The notes under the pieces were generated by a model. That model made no database searches. It was not told the origin of the DNA and was given only the letters and a program-made list of their open reading frames with translations. The translations under genes were made by a program, and so were the position numbers. A stretch of 64,000 bases of DNA from an uncultured Granulosicoccus sp. GTDB taxonomy: Bacteria > Pseudomonadota > Gammaproteobacteria > Granulosicoccales > Granulosicoccaceae. Positions within the stretch are counted from its first letter, which is position 1; each line of letters opens with the position of its first letter. Positions 55,578-64,000 of this stretch are shown here, in pieces. The stretch covers positions 1-64,000 of the forward strand of contig CALKLO010000028.1 in assembly GCA_937991945.1 (NCBI GenBank), read 5' to 3'.

Positions 55578-55961
55578 TCAGCCTGCGAATGCGATTCGCA
55601 AAACTGAAAACACACCCGTTACCCCGAGTGCAGCGGCAATGAATGTCACGGCAATAATTGCAGCAGTACGAGGACCGTGAGATCCGATGTAGTCTTCAAT
55701 GACTACCTGTAGCCCCAAACGCGCGTGGTAAAAACCCGCGATGAGAAATAAAATCATGACAATGGCATTGAAAGGTTGTGATAACCATTCTCGAATAGCC
55801 AGGTAGTCCATGTTGGGTAATGCGGCCACTGAGAAAGCGAGCCAGAAAACCATGGGTACCAGTGCAATGGCTGTAAGCCGTTGAGACCAAAAATGGCTGG
55901 TGCCTTCTTTGGCAGAACCTAAGCCTTTGACCTTTTTTAACGGGGTTCTGTAGTTGCTCAT
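55578..55961 (-). CDS. sdhD: Succinate dehydrogenase membrane anchor subunit
   Basis: About 127 residues with three membrane segments. The heme-ligand histidine is in FYHARLGLQVVIEDY. It binds heme b and ubiquinone with SdhC. The start at 55961 (MSNYRTPL) overlaps the sdhC stop by ATGA. The longer frame to 56015 lies within sdhC and is unlikely to be used. Confidence 0.92.
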   Translation of the reverse strand: MSNYRTPLKKVKGLGSAKEGTSHFWSQRLTAIALVPMVFWLAFSVAALPNMDYLAIREWLSQPFNAIVMILFLIAGFYHARLGLQVVIEDYIGSHGPRTAAIIAVTFIAAALGVTGVFSVLRIAFAG

Positions 55962-56341
55962 GCTGCTGCCACCAACCAAGTAATAACGGAAAGGACTCCA
56001 GCTGCAATAAGGCAAACGTTGCCTGATTTCTTAGCTGTTTCGACATCAAAGCCTAAGCCGACGTCCCAGAATAAATGGCGAATACCGTTGGCCATGTGGT
56101 AGTACAACGTGAGAGTAAAACCAAACAGCGCAAGCTTGCCGAACCACGAATTGGCGATACCGGACATGAACGCGTAGCTCTCAGGCGAACCGGACGCACT
56201 GGCAATTAACAGCACAAGCAACACAATGGCGGCGCTATTAACAATTCCGCTTGCGCGATGAGCGACAGACAGGTAAGCGGTCAGAGGTAATTTGTAATGC
56301 TGAAGGTGCGGCGATAGGGGACGCTTGTCATTCCAGGCCAT
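55958..56341 (-). CDS. sdhC: Succinate dehydrogenase cytochrome b556 subunit
   Basis: 127 residues and three membrane segments. RPLSPHLQHYKLPLTAYLSV and the quinone-site segment SVAHRASG (25-32) match the family, and the heme-ligand histidine is in YYHMANGIRH (82). Translation is coupled to sdhD by a four-base overlap. It starts 93 bases after the sdhAF4 gene. Confidence 0.94.
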   Translation of the reverse strand: MAWNDKRPLSPHLQHYKLPLTAYLSVAHRASGIVNSAAIVLLVLLIASASGSPESYAFMSGIANSWFGKLALFGFTLTLYYHMANGIRHLFWDVGLGFDVETAKKSGNVCLIAAGVLSVITWLVAAA

Positions 56342-56434
56342 GATTATCAGTTTTTCCGAATTAGTTGCCCGACGGTTACCTGTCGAGTAGATGAGTAAGG
56401 GGTATTTTCGAGATAGAAATAGAGTTATACAAAA

Positions 56435-56659
56435 CTAAAAATCTGTACACCTGCCTTTTTTCTCCCAATCTCCGTATCGTGTCGGATCAAGGCCAGCTTG
56501 ACCGCCACTTTCAGTAGGTTTGGTTGAGGGTAGGTCGTGATTCGGAGCGATAGCGTTTTGCGCAACATGCTTCGGTAGATTATTAGATGCAGCAGACGTT
56601 CCGTCGGTTACAGTCGAACTAGACTTCGATGACGAAGTCTCAGATGTTTTTGTATTCAT
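56435..56659 (-). CDS. sdhAF4: Succinate dehydrogenase assembly factor 4 homologue (DUF1674)
   Basis: 74-residue protein ending DPTRYGDWEKKGRCTDF (58-74), the DUF1674 signature that defines SdhAF4. The rest is disordered Ser/Thr-rich sequence. In mitochondria and proteobacteria SdhAF4 binds flavinated SdhA and helps join it to SdhB. Here it is the first gene of the sdh operon. Confidence 0.9.
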   Translation of the reverse strand: MNTKTSETSSSKSSSTVTDGTSAASNNLPKHVAQNAIAPNHDLPSTKPTESGGQAGLDPTRYGDWEKKGRCTDF

Positions 56660-56789
56660 AAAGTAAGGTCTAAATCCTTCAATTATGATGCTAGTACGAG
56701 AATAGTAGCAATTGGGTACAGTTCATATTCTAAAGAGTGCGAAGAATGTGCCGGATTATTGATGATTTATTGGATAAGGACCCCGTCTT

Positions 56790-57860
56790 ATGAGTAACGA
56801 ATGGGCAGAAATGCTCAACACATTTGAAATAAACGCCAGTGGTTCTGCGGATTCGGGGGTTTCTCGGGCTAATGCAGTGGCTGCTGAATCGGTGCAATTG
56901 GTTGATCTGTCCGAGTTGGCCGTCATAGAAATAACGGGCAAAGATGCGCCGAGTTTTCTTCAAGGTCAGTTTTGCAACGATTTTCAGCAAGTCTCTTCAA
57001 CGCATGCACAGATTACTGGCTATTGTACGCCTAAGGGAAGGCTGCTGGCGCTGCCGACTATTGTCGGTTTTGATGGTGGCTACAAGCTACTTGTGTTGCC
57101 ATCTGTTAAAGAGGCCTTTATCAAGCGGCTTAGCATGTTCATCATGCGCTCCGATGTAACCCTTCAAGAGCGAGATGAGTATGTATGCACTGGGGTTATA
57201 GCGAATACACAAGGTTCGATAGGAACCGTTGAACAGGCGTTAGGCACTCTGCCATTGGCGCACATGGACAGTGTTAGCAGCGAGGCCATGCAGGTTATTC
57301 GCTGGCACGACGATTACGCCGATTCGCAGCGGGCTCGCTATTTAGTCATTGCTGAAAAAGCGACTTTGCTGGGTGTGTGGAACTCAAGTCCAGATGTTGT
57401 TAAGCAATCTCAGGCGGCATGGCGTCTTGCAGATATCAGTGCTGGAGTGCCGTCTATCGGTGCAGGCGTGCAAGAGGCTTTTGTACCTCAGATGCTTAAC
57501 CTGCAATTGATTGATGCGCTAAGTTTTACGAAGGGGTGTTATCCGGGGCAGGAAATCGTGGCTCGAATGCAATACCTCGGTAAATTAAAGCGGCACATGC
57601 GATTGTTCAAGATGCCATTAAACGAGGCGACATCGGTGAGCGAACTGGTAGCAGGTTCGAAGCTTCAAGCGGGTGAAGATGCTGAAGCTGGAGTAGTGGT
57701 TGATGTTGCAGCAACAGGCACGGCTGAGGCTGGGGGTTGGATTATGCTGTTGGCGGTCGTTAAGGTGTCGGCTGCGCAGGAGGCATTCCAATTCGATGAT
57801 CATTCTCTACAGGTGCTGCCGTTACCTTACGCATTGCCTTCGCTAGAGGCCGCCGAATAA
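56790..57860 (+). CDS. ygfZ: Folate-binding protein YgfZ (iron-sulfur cluster repair/assembly)
   Basis: 356-residue GcvT-like tetrahydrofolate-binding protein. The family signature KGCYPGQE is at 248-255, within TKGCYPGQEIVARMQYLG, with the functional cysteine 250. It supports assembly or repair of certain [Fe-S] enzymes, so its place next to the sdh operon (divergent, 130 bases away) is meaningful. A GcvT beta-barrel domain ends the protein. It is followed five bases later by the DUF2007 gene. Confidence 0.92.
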   Translation: MSNEWAEMLNTFEINASGSADSGVSRANAVAAESVQLVDLSELAVIEITGKDAPSFLQGQFCNDFQQVSSTHAQITGYCTPKGRLLALPTIVGFDGGYKLLVLPSVKEAFIKRLSMFIMRSDVTLQERDEYVCTGVIANTQGSIGTVEQALGTLPLAHMDSVSSEAMQVIRWHDDYADSQRARYLVIAEKATLLGVWNSSPDVVKQSQAAWRLADISAGVPSIGAGVQEAFVPQMLNLQLIDALSFTKGCYPGQEIVARMQYLGKLKRHMRLFKMPLNEATSVSELVAGSKLQAGEDAEAGVVVDVAATGTAEAGGWIMLLAVVKVSAAQEAFQFDDHSLQVLPLPYALPSLEAAE

Positions 57861-57865
57861 CCGCA

Positions 57866-58195
57866 ATGCCGCTTATCTATAGAGCCGCTAACGTTGTTGA
57901 AGCCCAACTTATTGTTGACGAATTACAAGCCGGTGGCATGCAAGCTCATGTCACCGGCTCCTACCTAAGTGGCGCTATTGGCGAGTTGCCACCGTCTGAG
58001 GTCATCGGTGTTTGGCTGCTACAGGCGCAGCATGAGGATCGAGCCCGACACATTATTGATGCGTTTGAAGCCAGTCGCAAACGAGTTGAAAAAGAATGGC
58101 GCTGCACCGGTTGTGATGAGTGGCTAGGTCGTGAATTTGGGGCCTGCTGGCAATGCGGACAGACCCGTCTAGTCAGTCGCCCAGATGGCGACTGA
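57866..58195 (+). CDS. DUF2007 protein with C-terminal zinc ribbon
   Basis: 109 residues. The N-terminal signal-transducing DUF2007 domain (YRAANVVEAQLIVDELQAGG) is followed by a short zinc-ribbon with two CxxC pairs (CTGCDEWLG and CWQCGQ). This arrangement is typical of small bacterial DUF2007 proteins of unknown function. It probably shares a transcript with ygfZ. Confidence 0.85.
   Translation: MPLIYRAANVVEAQLIVDELQAGGMQAHVTGSYLSGAIGELPPSEVIGVWLLQAQHEDRARHIIDAFEASRKRVEKEWRCTGCDEWLGREFGACWQCGQTRLVSRPDGD
58174..58194. other. Hairpin at the convergent DUF2007/ybbN ends
   Basis: CAGTCGCC (58174-58181) and GGCGACTG (58187-58194) form a perfect 8-bp stem with a five-base loop, overlapping the DUF2007 stop. 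No T run follows on either strand, so it may act as a 3' stability element rather than a terminator. Confidence 0.4.
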
Positions 58196-58214
58196 CGTTC
58201 GACCAATTGACGCT

Positions 58215-59108
58215 CTAGTGGAGGGCGGCAAATAGTTTTCGGCGATATTGCCCGACCAACGGGTCGTCGCCCAAAACGTTAAACAACGCCAACAATTTTT
58301 CTCTTGGTGCGCCATCGTTATAGCCCGCGTCGGTTTGTACCAGCTTAAGCAGATGATCCATACCGGTCTGAACGTTGCCAGCTAATGCTTCTGCTATGGC
58401 CAATTTGTAGCGAATTTCACTACTAGCAGGCTCCTTGTCCAACTTCGCTTGAAGCTCTTGTGGGCTGTCGTTTGAATCGCTCTCGCGGGCCAACTCTAGT
58501 GTGCCAGCTAGTCGCATGCCTTGCGGACCGTCGCGATCGGTCTCAGGTAGTGCTTTCAGACAACTTTCAGCGGTATCAAGATCTCCGCTGCTGATACAAA
58601 TTTGTCCCAGTGAGAGCAATATTTCAGGGTTAGTAGGGTCGTCCGCTTGCGCGGCTTGTAGCATTTCGCGAGCTTCATCCGTGCGGCCTTCGGAAAACAG
58701 AGCCATGGCGGTCGAAATGCGCTTGTCGCCAGTGTCCTCTTCCTCCGGCTCCTCCGTGACCAGTGCCGGTCCAACATGAGTTTCCAAGAAGGTGCGTACT
58801 TCGCTTTCGGGCAGAGCGCCCATGAATTCATTGACGAGCTGACGATCTTTGAACAACTTAACCGTCGGCAAGCTTTTGATTCCCAGTTGCTGGGCAATAC
58901 CTGGATGAGCCTCGGTATCCAACTTTGCCAAAATAAACGCACCGTTGAATTCAACGGCAAGTTTTTCAAGAATGGGCATCAGATTTTTGCACGGAGCGCA
59001 CCAATCGGCCCAAAAATCAACGAGTACAGGAGTGTTGTCGGAGCCTTCAACCACCACTTCCATGAAGTTTTGGTCGTCGAGTTGAACAATAAAAGGTGAG
59101 TCGGTCAT
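58215..59108 (-). CDS. cnoX: Thioredoxin-like chaperone YbbN/CnoX
   Basis: 297 residues. An N-terminal thioredoxin domain with active site WCAPC (Cys37, Cys40) is followed by C-terminal TPR-like helices (about 120-297). CnoX protects and hands on substrates to GroEL under oxidative stress. Unlike E. coli YbbN, which has SQHC and lacks activity, the CAPC pair here should be redox active. It is convergent with DUF2007 and divergent from parE. Confidence 0.88.
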   Translation of the reverse strand: MTDSPFIVQLDDQNFMEVVVEGSDNTPVLVDFWADWCAPCKNLMPILEKLAVEFNGAFILAKLDTEAHPGIAQQLGIKSLPTVKLFKDRQLVNEFMGALPESEVRTFLETHVGPALVTEEPEEEDTGDKRISTAMALFSEGRTDEAREMLQAAQADDPTNPEILLSLGQICISSGDLDTAESCLKALPETDRDGPQGMRLAGTLELARESDSNDSPQELQAKLDKEPASSEIRYKLAIAEALAGNVQTGMDHLLKLVQTDAGYNDGAPREKLLALFNVLGDDPLVGQYRRKLFAALH

Positions 59109-59304
59109 GAAATATGCAAAAAATGGGTAGTCAGAAGATGAGACAAGTGTGTCGTCTGCTCAGGTTTAATTCAAGAGCGGCGGCATACGCTACACTCCAC
59201 GCGTTCGGCGTGCGACGTTATTCGCCCGCTTTTTTTGGTGCTGTCACTGTTTTTTTGACGTTATTTGTTTGCACCACAAGCTTCAACGACCAGATATAAA
59301 CATC

Positions 59305-61197
59305 GTGAGTGATCAATACAACGCCTCGTCCATTGAAGTACTGAGTGGGCTGGACCCTGTGCGAAAACGGCCGGGAATGTACACCGATACGCAGCGTCCT
59401 AACCATTTGGCGCAAGAAGTCATCGATAACAGCGTGGATGAGGCGTTAGCGGGCCATGCCTCCGATATACGAGTCACGCTTTTCAAAGATGGTTCACTTG
59501 AAGTCATAGACGATGGTCGAGGCATGCCCGTCGATAAACACCCGAAGCTAAAAAAGCCGGGTGTTGAAGTCATCATGACGACCCTGCACGCTGGGGGGAA
59601 ATTTTCTAACGATAACTATCGCTTCTCTGGTGGTTTGCACGGTGTGGGTGTTTCGGTCGTAAACGCGCTATCAAAGAAGCTGGAAGTGTCCATTCGTCGT
59701 AATGGTCACGAATATTTAGCCTCGTTCAAAGGCGGTAACGTCGACGATAAGCTCAAAAAAATTGGCACGGTTGGGCAGCGAAACACGGGAACTCGTATTC
59801 GTTTTTGGCCGGACAAAAAATACTTTGATACGGATAAAATATCCCTGACCCGCTTGCAGCATTTGCTCAGAGCTAAAGCGGTTCTGTGCCCGCGCCTGCG
59901 CGTTCGGCTACTGGACGAGGCATCGGGTGAAAAATTTGAATGGTTCTACGAGGATGGCTTGGTCGATTACCTGATCAGTGCCGTTGAAGGTTTTGACAGA
60001 CTGCCCGAAACTCCGTTGTCAGCCAGTATGGCATCGAGTACTGAAATGGCAGATTGGGCCGTTGTATGGCTGCCTGAAGGCGGTGAGGGTGTGCACGAAA
60101 GCTATGTAAATTTGGTGCCTACAGCTCAGGGTGGAACGCATGTCAACGGGCTTCGCACTGGGCTTACCGATGCAATTCGTGACTTTGCCGATTTGCGAAA
60201 CTTGTTGCCAAGAGGCGTCAAGATTGCGCCTGAAGATGTCTGGGATAAGGTTAATTACGTTTTGTCAGTAAAGCTTGAGGATCCACAATTTTCAGGGCAA
60301 ACCAAGGAGCGTTTGTCCTCGCGTGAATGTGTTGTGTTTATCGCAGGCGTGGTTAAGGATCACACCGCGCAGTGGTTAAATCAGCATCCAGAAACGGGCG
60401 ACCAAATAGCGGCCATCGCCATCGCCAGCGCTCAGGCGCGAGCGCGCTCGGGTAAAAAGGTTGTGCGAAAAAAATTGACTAGCGGGCCCGCATTGCCGGG
60501 TAAGTTGGCCGATTGCAGCTCAACTGATTTGAGTCTGACTGAATTATTTCTGGTCGAAGGTGACTCTGCTGGAGGCTCTGCAAAACAGGCTCGCGATAGA
60601 ACCTTCCAGGCAATCATGCCGCTGCGTGGAAAAATCCTGAATACATGGGAAGCGGACATAGACCAGATACTGGGGTCTCAGGAAGTTCATGATATTTCTG
60701 TGGCGATTGGTATTGACCCTGGCTCGACCAATTTGGACAAACTTCGCTACGGCAAGGTGTGCATCCTGGCTGATGCGGACTCGGATGGCGCGCATATCGC
60801 GACACTGATATGCGCACTGTTTGTCAGGCACTTTAGGGCTTTGGTACAAGCAGGTCATGTTTATGTGGCAATGCCGCCGCTGTATCGAATTGACGTGGGT
60901 AAAGCGGTATTTTATGCCGTTGACGATGCTGAACGTTCTGGAATCATGGCGCGAATTGAAGCTGAAAAGCTCAAAGGTAAAGTCAGCGTCACGCGATTTA
61001 AGGGCTTGGGTGAGATGAATCCACTGCAGTTGCGTGAAACTTCTGTTGCGCCTGACACTCGCCGTCTTATTCGATTGACGATCGCCGACGGTGACGATAC
61101 CAATAAGACTATGGATATGTTGTTGGCTAAAAAGCGCTCAGGTGATCGAAAGCGGTGGTTGGAAAGTAAGGGTGATCTCGCGGACGTCCAACTATGA
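59305..61197 (+). CDS. parE: DNA topoisomerase IV subunit B
   Basis: About 630 residues (E. coli ParE 630). GHKL ATPase domain with DNSVDEALAGHA, DDGRGMP and GGLHGVGVSVVNALS; TOPRIM domain with LFLVEGDSAGGSAKQARDR and ADADSDGAHI; C-terminal end YGKVCILAD to LRETSVAPDTRR. The start GTG 59305 matches the family N-terminus (YNASSIEVLSG follows); the frame extends to a TTG at 59269 with unrelated residues. With ParC (not in the window) it decatenates sister chromosomes and is a target of quinolone and aminocoumarin drugs. Confidence 0.95.
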   Translation: MSDQYNASSIEVLSGLDPVRKRPGMYTDTQRPNHLAQEVIDNSVDEALAGHASDIRVTLFKDGSLEVIDDGRGMPVDKHPKLKKPGVEVIMTTLHAGGKFSNDNYRFSGGLHGVGVSVVNALSKKLEVSIRRNGHEYLASFKGGNVDDKLKKIGTVGQRNTGTRIRFWPDKKYFDTDKISLTRLQHLLRAKAVLCPRLRVRLLDEASGEKFEWFYEDGLVDYLISAVEGFDRLPETPLSASMASSTEMADWAVVWLPEGGEGVHESYVNLVPTAQGGTHVNGLRTGLTDAIRDFADLRNLLPRGVKIAPEDVWDKVNYVLSVKLEDPQFSGQTKERLSSRECVVFIAGVVKDHTAQWLNQHPETGDQIAAIAIASAQARARSGKKVVRKKLTSGPALPGKLADCSSTDLSLTELFLVEGDSAGGSAKQARDRTFQAIMPLRGKILNTWEADIDQILGSQEVHDISVAIGIDPGSTNLDKLRYGKVCILADADSDGAHIATLICALFVRHFRALVQAGHVYVAMPPLYRIDVGKAVFYAVDDAERSGIMARIEAEKLKGKVSVTRFKGLGEMNPLQLRETSVAPDTRRLIRLTIADGDDTNKTMDMLLAKKRSGDRKRWLESKGDLADVQL

Positions 61198-62258
61198 GCG
61201 AATCCAGTGACAGGTATGCGGGTCTTACTTTTCCCTTTGGTTTGTCACGGGGTGTGGGGGAGGCCGATGGCAAAGCGGTCAAGGTAGCTGAATCCATCAT
61301 GGGGGTTAGGCATTCCCTACCTTTTGCGCTGGATCACGTCAATTGCTGGGTGTTGGGTGAGCCGGGTAATCAGGTGCTGATCGATACTGGTGCTGATACA
61401 CCGAATACCCGCAAACTTTGGCAAGATAACCTGCCGCATAGTTGCTCAGGCAGTGGTGCGCCTCGTCCAGCAGCGCTTTTGGTGACACATTTTCACCCTG
61501 ATCACATGGGTTTGGCGGGTTGGTTTGCTGAGCAAGGAGTAACACTACTAGGCAGCGCCATAGAGACCGACTTCTCTCGCCTCCTGTGGAATATTGAAGA
61601 TCAGACTTACGCAGATTTCTATGCGCAGTGGTACGCAAGCAATGGATTACCCGAAGCAACCATATCGGCAGTGCGGCAAAACGCGAATACGTACAAAAAA
61701 TTGGTCCATCAGCCTCCAGAAGCTAGCAGTTGGTCGCACCTGAAGGAGGGCGAGACAGTCAACTTGGGTGGTCATGACTATCAGGTCTTGGTGGGTCGGG
61801 GGCACGCACCAGATATGTTGATGTTGTATCGCGAATCTGATCATGTCCTTATCGCTGCAGACCAGGTTCTGCCTAGCATAACGCCCAATGTTAGTGTGAT
61901 GCCCAGAATCCAAGATGCTAATCCGCTGCTCAGTTTCTTGGATTCGCTCGCCAAATTGAGACAGCTACCAGAAGATACTTTGGTGCTGCCTTCGCACGGT
62001 GCGCCGTTTACGGGTCTATGGGCGAGGTTAGATGCGTTGAACCATCACCATGAGCAGCGCTTGGCTGAAGTGTTGGATGCCTGTAATGAACCTCGGTCAG
62101 CGTATGAACTGTTCGGTGTGCTCTTTCGTCGAGAGCTGGATGCACAGCAGACGTCATTCGCACTGGGGGAAAGTCTTGCCCATCTGCATTATTTGGAAGC
62201 CAATGGCGACTTATCCCGCATCGAGCGAAACGGGGTAGCCTCTTTTGTTAGAGCCTGA
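61194..62258 (+). CDS. Metallo-beta-lactamase-fold hydrolase
   Basis: 354 residues. The zinc motif HFHPDH is at 99-104, with further ligands in GRGHAPDMLMLY and AADQVLPS. The domain is followed by a C-terminal winged-helix-like tail (about 290-354) typical of glyoxalase II-like/LACTB2 proteins. A hydrolase of thioesters or lactones is likely; the substrate is unknown. Its ATG overlaps the parE stop by ATGA, so the two are translationally coupled. Confidence 0.82.
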   Translation: MSESSDRYAGLTFPFGLSRGVGEADGKAVKVAESIMGVRHSLPFALDHVNCWVLGEPGNQVLIDTGADTPNTRKLWQDNLPHSCSGSGAPRPAALLVTHFHPDHMGLAGWFAEQGVTLLGSAIETDFSRLLWNIEDQTYADFYAQWYASNGLPEATISAVRQNANTYKKLVHQPPEASSWSHLKEGETVNLGGHDYQVLVGRGHAPDMLMLYRESDHVLIAADQVLPSITPNVSVMPRIQDANPLLSFLDSLAKLRQLPEDTLVLPSHGAPFTGLWARLDALNHHHEQRLAEVLDACNEPRSAYELFGVLFRRELDAQQTSFALGESLAHLHYLEANGDLSRIERNGVASFVRA

Positions 62259-62307
62259 CATTCACGAAACTATCGCTAACAGAGGTGGAATTAGAGGCTA
62301 GACAAGG

Positions 62308-62337
62308 TGGACAAGATTGCCTCAGGCCTAGTATTAT
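62308..62337 (+). promoter_or_regulatory. Putative carA promoter
   Basis: TGGACA (62308-62313), an 18-base spacer and TATTAT (62332-62337) give a near-consensus sigma-70 promoter. Its transcript would begin near 62344, so the hairpin at 62353-62388 would be in the 5' leader. Confidence 0.5.
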
Positions 62338-62352
62338 TAACCAAATTTGGTG

Positions 62353-62392
62353 ACGGGGAAATTCGGCTAATTCAGCGACGTTCCCCGTTTTT
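62353..62392 (+). terminator. Attenuator-like hairpin in the carA leader
   Basis: ACGGGGAA (62353-62360) pairs with TTCCCCGT (62381-62388) over eight base pairs. The loop of 20 bases contains a smaller GCT/AGC pairing, and T residues follow. It lies between a putative promoter and carA, as in attenuators of biosynthetic operons. It may alternatively end the upstream transcript. Confidence 0.6.
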
Positions 62393-62422
62393 GTGTGTGC
62401 AACGCTGGAATCTCTCACGCCT

Positions 62423-63553
62423 GTGTCTCGACCTGCCATCCTAGTACTTGCCGACGGCACCTGTTTTGACGGAACCGCCATTGGAATCGATGGCATCTCC
62501 GTAGGTGAAGTGGTTTTCAATACCGCCATGACGGGCTATCAGGAGATCCTCACCGATCCCTCCTACGCTCAGCAAATAGTGACCCTCACTTACCCGCATA
62601 TCGGTAACACAGGCACTAATAGCGAAGACATGGAATCCTCTTCAGTGTATTGCACCGGTCTCGTTATCAGAGATCTACCGCGCCTACACAGTAACTTTCG
62701 AGCTGAACAGTCGTTAGACGAGTTCCTGGAAGCTAATCAGGTAGTGGCCATCGCCGATATCGACACGCGCGCATTAACACGTCATTTGCGAGAGCACGGT
62801 GCTCAGAACGGCTGCATTATGGCAGGCCCCGATGTCAATGTTGATGCAGGACTATCAGCCGCAAAGGCTTTTCCGGGCCTTGCGGGCATGGATTTAGCCA
62901 AAGAGGTCACGTGTTCAGAGCCTTACGAGTGGACTCGCGATAGTTGGTCGTTAACGCCCAAAGAGCCTAAGTCCGGCAAGCCTGCATCCGAGCAGCACAT
63001 CGTAGCCATGGATTTTGGCGTTAAACAGAACATATTGCGTCTTTTTGTCGATCGTGGATGCAAGGTTACTGTCGTGCCAGCCACGTACACGGCTGAACAA
63101 ATACTTGCACTCAAGCCAGATGGTTTGTTCTTATCGAACGGCCCTGGCGATCCGGAGCCTTGCGATTACGCAATCAAGACAATCACTGAGCTACTTGCTC
63201 ATCGCATACCCACTTTTGGAATTTGCCTAGGCCATCAATTGCTGGCGCTCGCTTCAGGTGCAAAAACCATGAAAATGAAGTTTGGGCACCATGGCGCTAA
63301 CCACCCGGTTCTCGATACAGCCAGTGGCAAAGTCATGATTAGCAGCCAAAACCACGGTTTCGCAGTGGATGCAGAGTCACTAAACGAGTCATTAGCCATT
63401 ACCCACGTGTCTTTGTTCGATCAGACATTGCAGGGATTGCGCAGACTGGACGTCCCAGCAATGGGGTTCCAAGGACATCCGGAAGCAAGCCCGGGCCCTC
63501 ATGATGTTGAGGAATTGTTTGACCAATTTATGGCACTTTTGCACGCCGCCTAA
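62423..63553 (+). CDS. carA: Carbamoyl-phosphate synthase small (glutaminase) subunit
   Basis: About 376 residues. N-terminal domain with [17 protein letters not shown], and class I glutamine amidotransferase with LSNGPGDP, catalytic Cys268 in [15 protein letters not shown] and His in [11 protein letters not shown]. It releases ammonia for carbamoyl phosphate, feeding pyrimidine and arginine synthesis. The GTG at 62423 gives the usual N-terminus; a GTG at 62393 would add ten residues just after the hairpin, and neither has a strong ribosome binding site. carB follows 32 bases later. Confidence 0.95.
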   Translation: MSRPAILVLADGTCFDGTAIGIDGISVGEVVFNTAMTGYQEILTDPSYAQQIVTLTYPHIGNTGTNSEDMESSSVYCTGLVIRDLPRLHSNFRAEQSLDEFLEANQVVAIADIDTRALTRHLREHGAQNGCIMAGPDVNVDAGLSAAKAFPGLAGMDLAKEVTCSEPYEWTRDSWSLTPKEPKSGKPASEQHIVAMDFGVKQNILRLFVDRGCKVTVVPATYTAEQILALKPDGLFLSNGPGDPEPCDYAIKTITELLAHRIPTFGICLGHQLLALASGAKTMKMKFGHHGANHPVLDTASGKVMISSQNHGFAVDAESLNESLAITHVSLFDQTLQGLRRLDVPAMGFQGHPEASPGPHDVEELFDQFMALLHAA

Positions 63554-63585
63554 AATAACAGTTTGATAACCGGTGTTTTTCTAAC

Positions 63586-64000
63586 ATGCCAAAACGCGCT
63601 GACATAAAAAGCGTCCTCATTATCGGTGCAGGTCCCATAGTTATTGGACAGGCTTGTGAGTTTGATTATTCAGGCGCACAAGCGTGTAAAGCACTTCGCG
63701 AAGAAGGCTATCGAGTCATTTTGGTGAATTCCAATCCGGCTACGATCATGACGGATCCGGACATGGCCGATGCCATCTATATTGAACCTATAGATTGGCG
63801 GGTGGTTCGTAACATCATCGAACGCGAAAAGCCTGACGCCTTGCTCCCCACTATGGGCGGACAGACTGCACTGAACTGCGCTCTCGATTTGGCCAGAGAA
63901 GGAGTGCTAGAAGAATTTGGTGTCGAGATGATTGGTGCCCGTCCTGATGCTATCGATATGGCAGAAGATCGCGATAAATTCCGTAAGGCGATGACCGAAA
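63586..64000 (+). CDS. carB: Carbamoyl-phosphate synthase large subunit, partial (5' end)
   Basis: The first 138 residues of a gene cut by the window edge. The N-terminal ATP-grasp region is clear: [46 protein letters not shown] and [10 protein letters not shown]. It makes carbamoyl phosphate from bicarbonate, ATP and ammonia received from CarA. The start ATG 63586 matches the family. Confidence 0.96.
   Translation, partial: MPKRADIKSVLIIGAGPIVIGQACEFDYSGAQACKALREEGYRVILVNSNPATIMTDPDMADAIYIEPIDWRVVRNIIEREKPDALLPTMGGQTALNCALDLAREGVLEEFGVEMIGARPDAIDMAEDRDKFRKAMTE

Noticed and set aside
59114-59299. 61-codon frame between ybbN and parE
   Set aside because: Lies in the divergent promoter region; hydrophobic composition but no family and no good ribosome binding site.

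Overview
The window comes from a gammaproteobacterium, probably marine and outside Enterobacterales. The evidence is the gene order rimP-nusA-infB-rbfA-truB-rpsO-pnp, a ParE of gammaproteobacterial type, SdhE/YgfX beside sdhCDAB, YgfZ, a CnoX-type YbbN, and many secreted lipoproteins and GH16 enzymes of the kind found in marine polysaccharide degraders. A Granulosicoccus-like relative is a guess from gene content and cannot be shown from this window. No rRNA, tRNA, CRISPR array or recognisable insertion sequence was found.

Layout. 1-2.9 kb: an A+T-rich insert carrying one DUF262/DUF1524 (GmrSD-like) restriction gene, bounded by two direct repeats that end in the same 18 bp. 2.9-6.2 kb: a Tat-exported PhoX phosphatase and a beta-hydroxyacid dehydrogenase. 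6.3-15.2 kb: a divergent Lrp/AsnC regulator and a four-gene operon (fused indolepyruvate/2-oxoacid:ferredoxin oxidoreductase, isovaleryl-CoA dehydrogenase, both methylcrotonyl-CoA carboxylase subunits) that looks like leucine catabolism with a ferredoxin-linked first oxidation. 15.2-24.5 kb: the transcription/translation operon, with a structured leader. 24.6-32 kb: tadA, then a polyol (mannitol/sorbitol) ABC transporter, a mannitol dehydrogenase family enzyme and an AraC regulator. 32-36 kb: PdeM nuclease, ligase-associated DEXH helicase and an alpha/beta hydrolase on the minus strand. 36-37.7 kb: a YigB-like phosphatase and a D-amino-acid transaminase.

37.7-51 kb is the accessory part: an M64 metallopeptidase lipoprotein with cadherin-like domains, a TolA-like membrane protein with a long charged helix, an Ig-like membrane protein, a lipoprotein with 13 thrombospondin type 3 repeats in two forms, several unrecognised secreted proteins, and two GH16 lipoproteins flanking a beta-barrel protein. 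One GH16 lacks the central catalytic-motif aspartate. This looks like a cell-surface or matrix system; its joint function is inference.

51-56.7 kb is a minus-strand operon: sdhAF4-sdhC-sdhD-sdhA-sdhB-sdhE-ygfX-pdxJ-acpS. It combines succinate dehydrogenase with two dedicated assembly factors and continues into pyridoxine and acyl-carrier-protein genes. 56.8-64 kb holds ygfZ, a DUF2007 zinc-ribbon protein, ybbN/cnoX, parE, a metallo-beta-lactamase-fold hydrolase, and carA with the start of carB. A terminator-like hairpin lies directly before carA.
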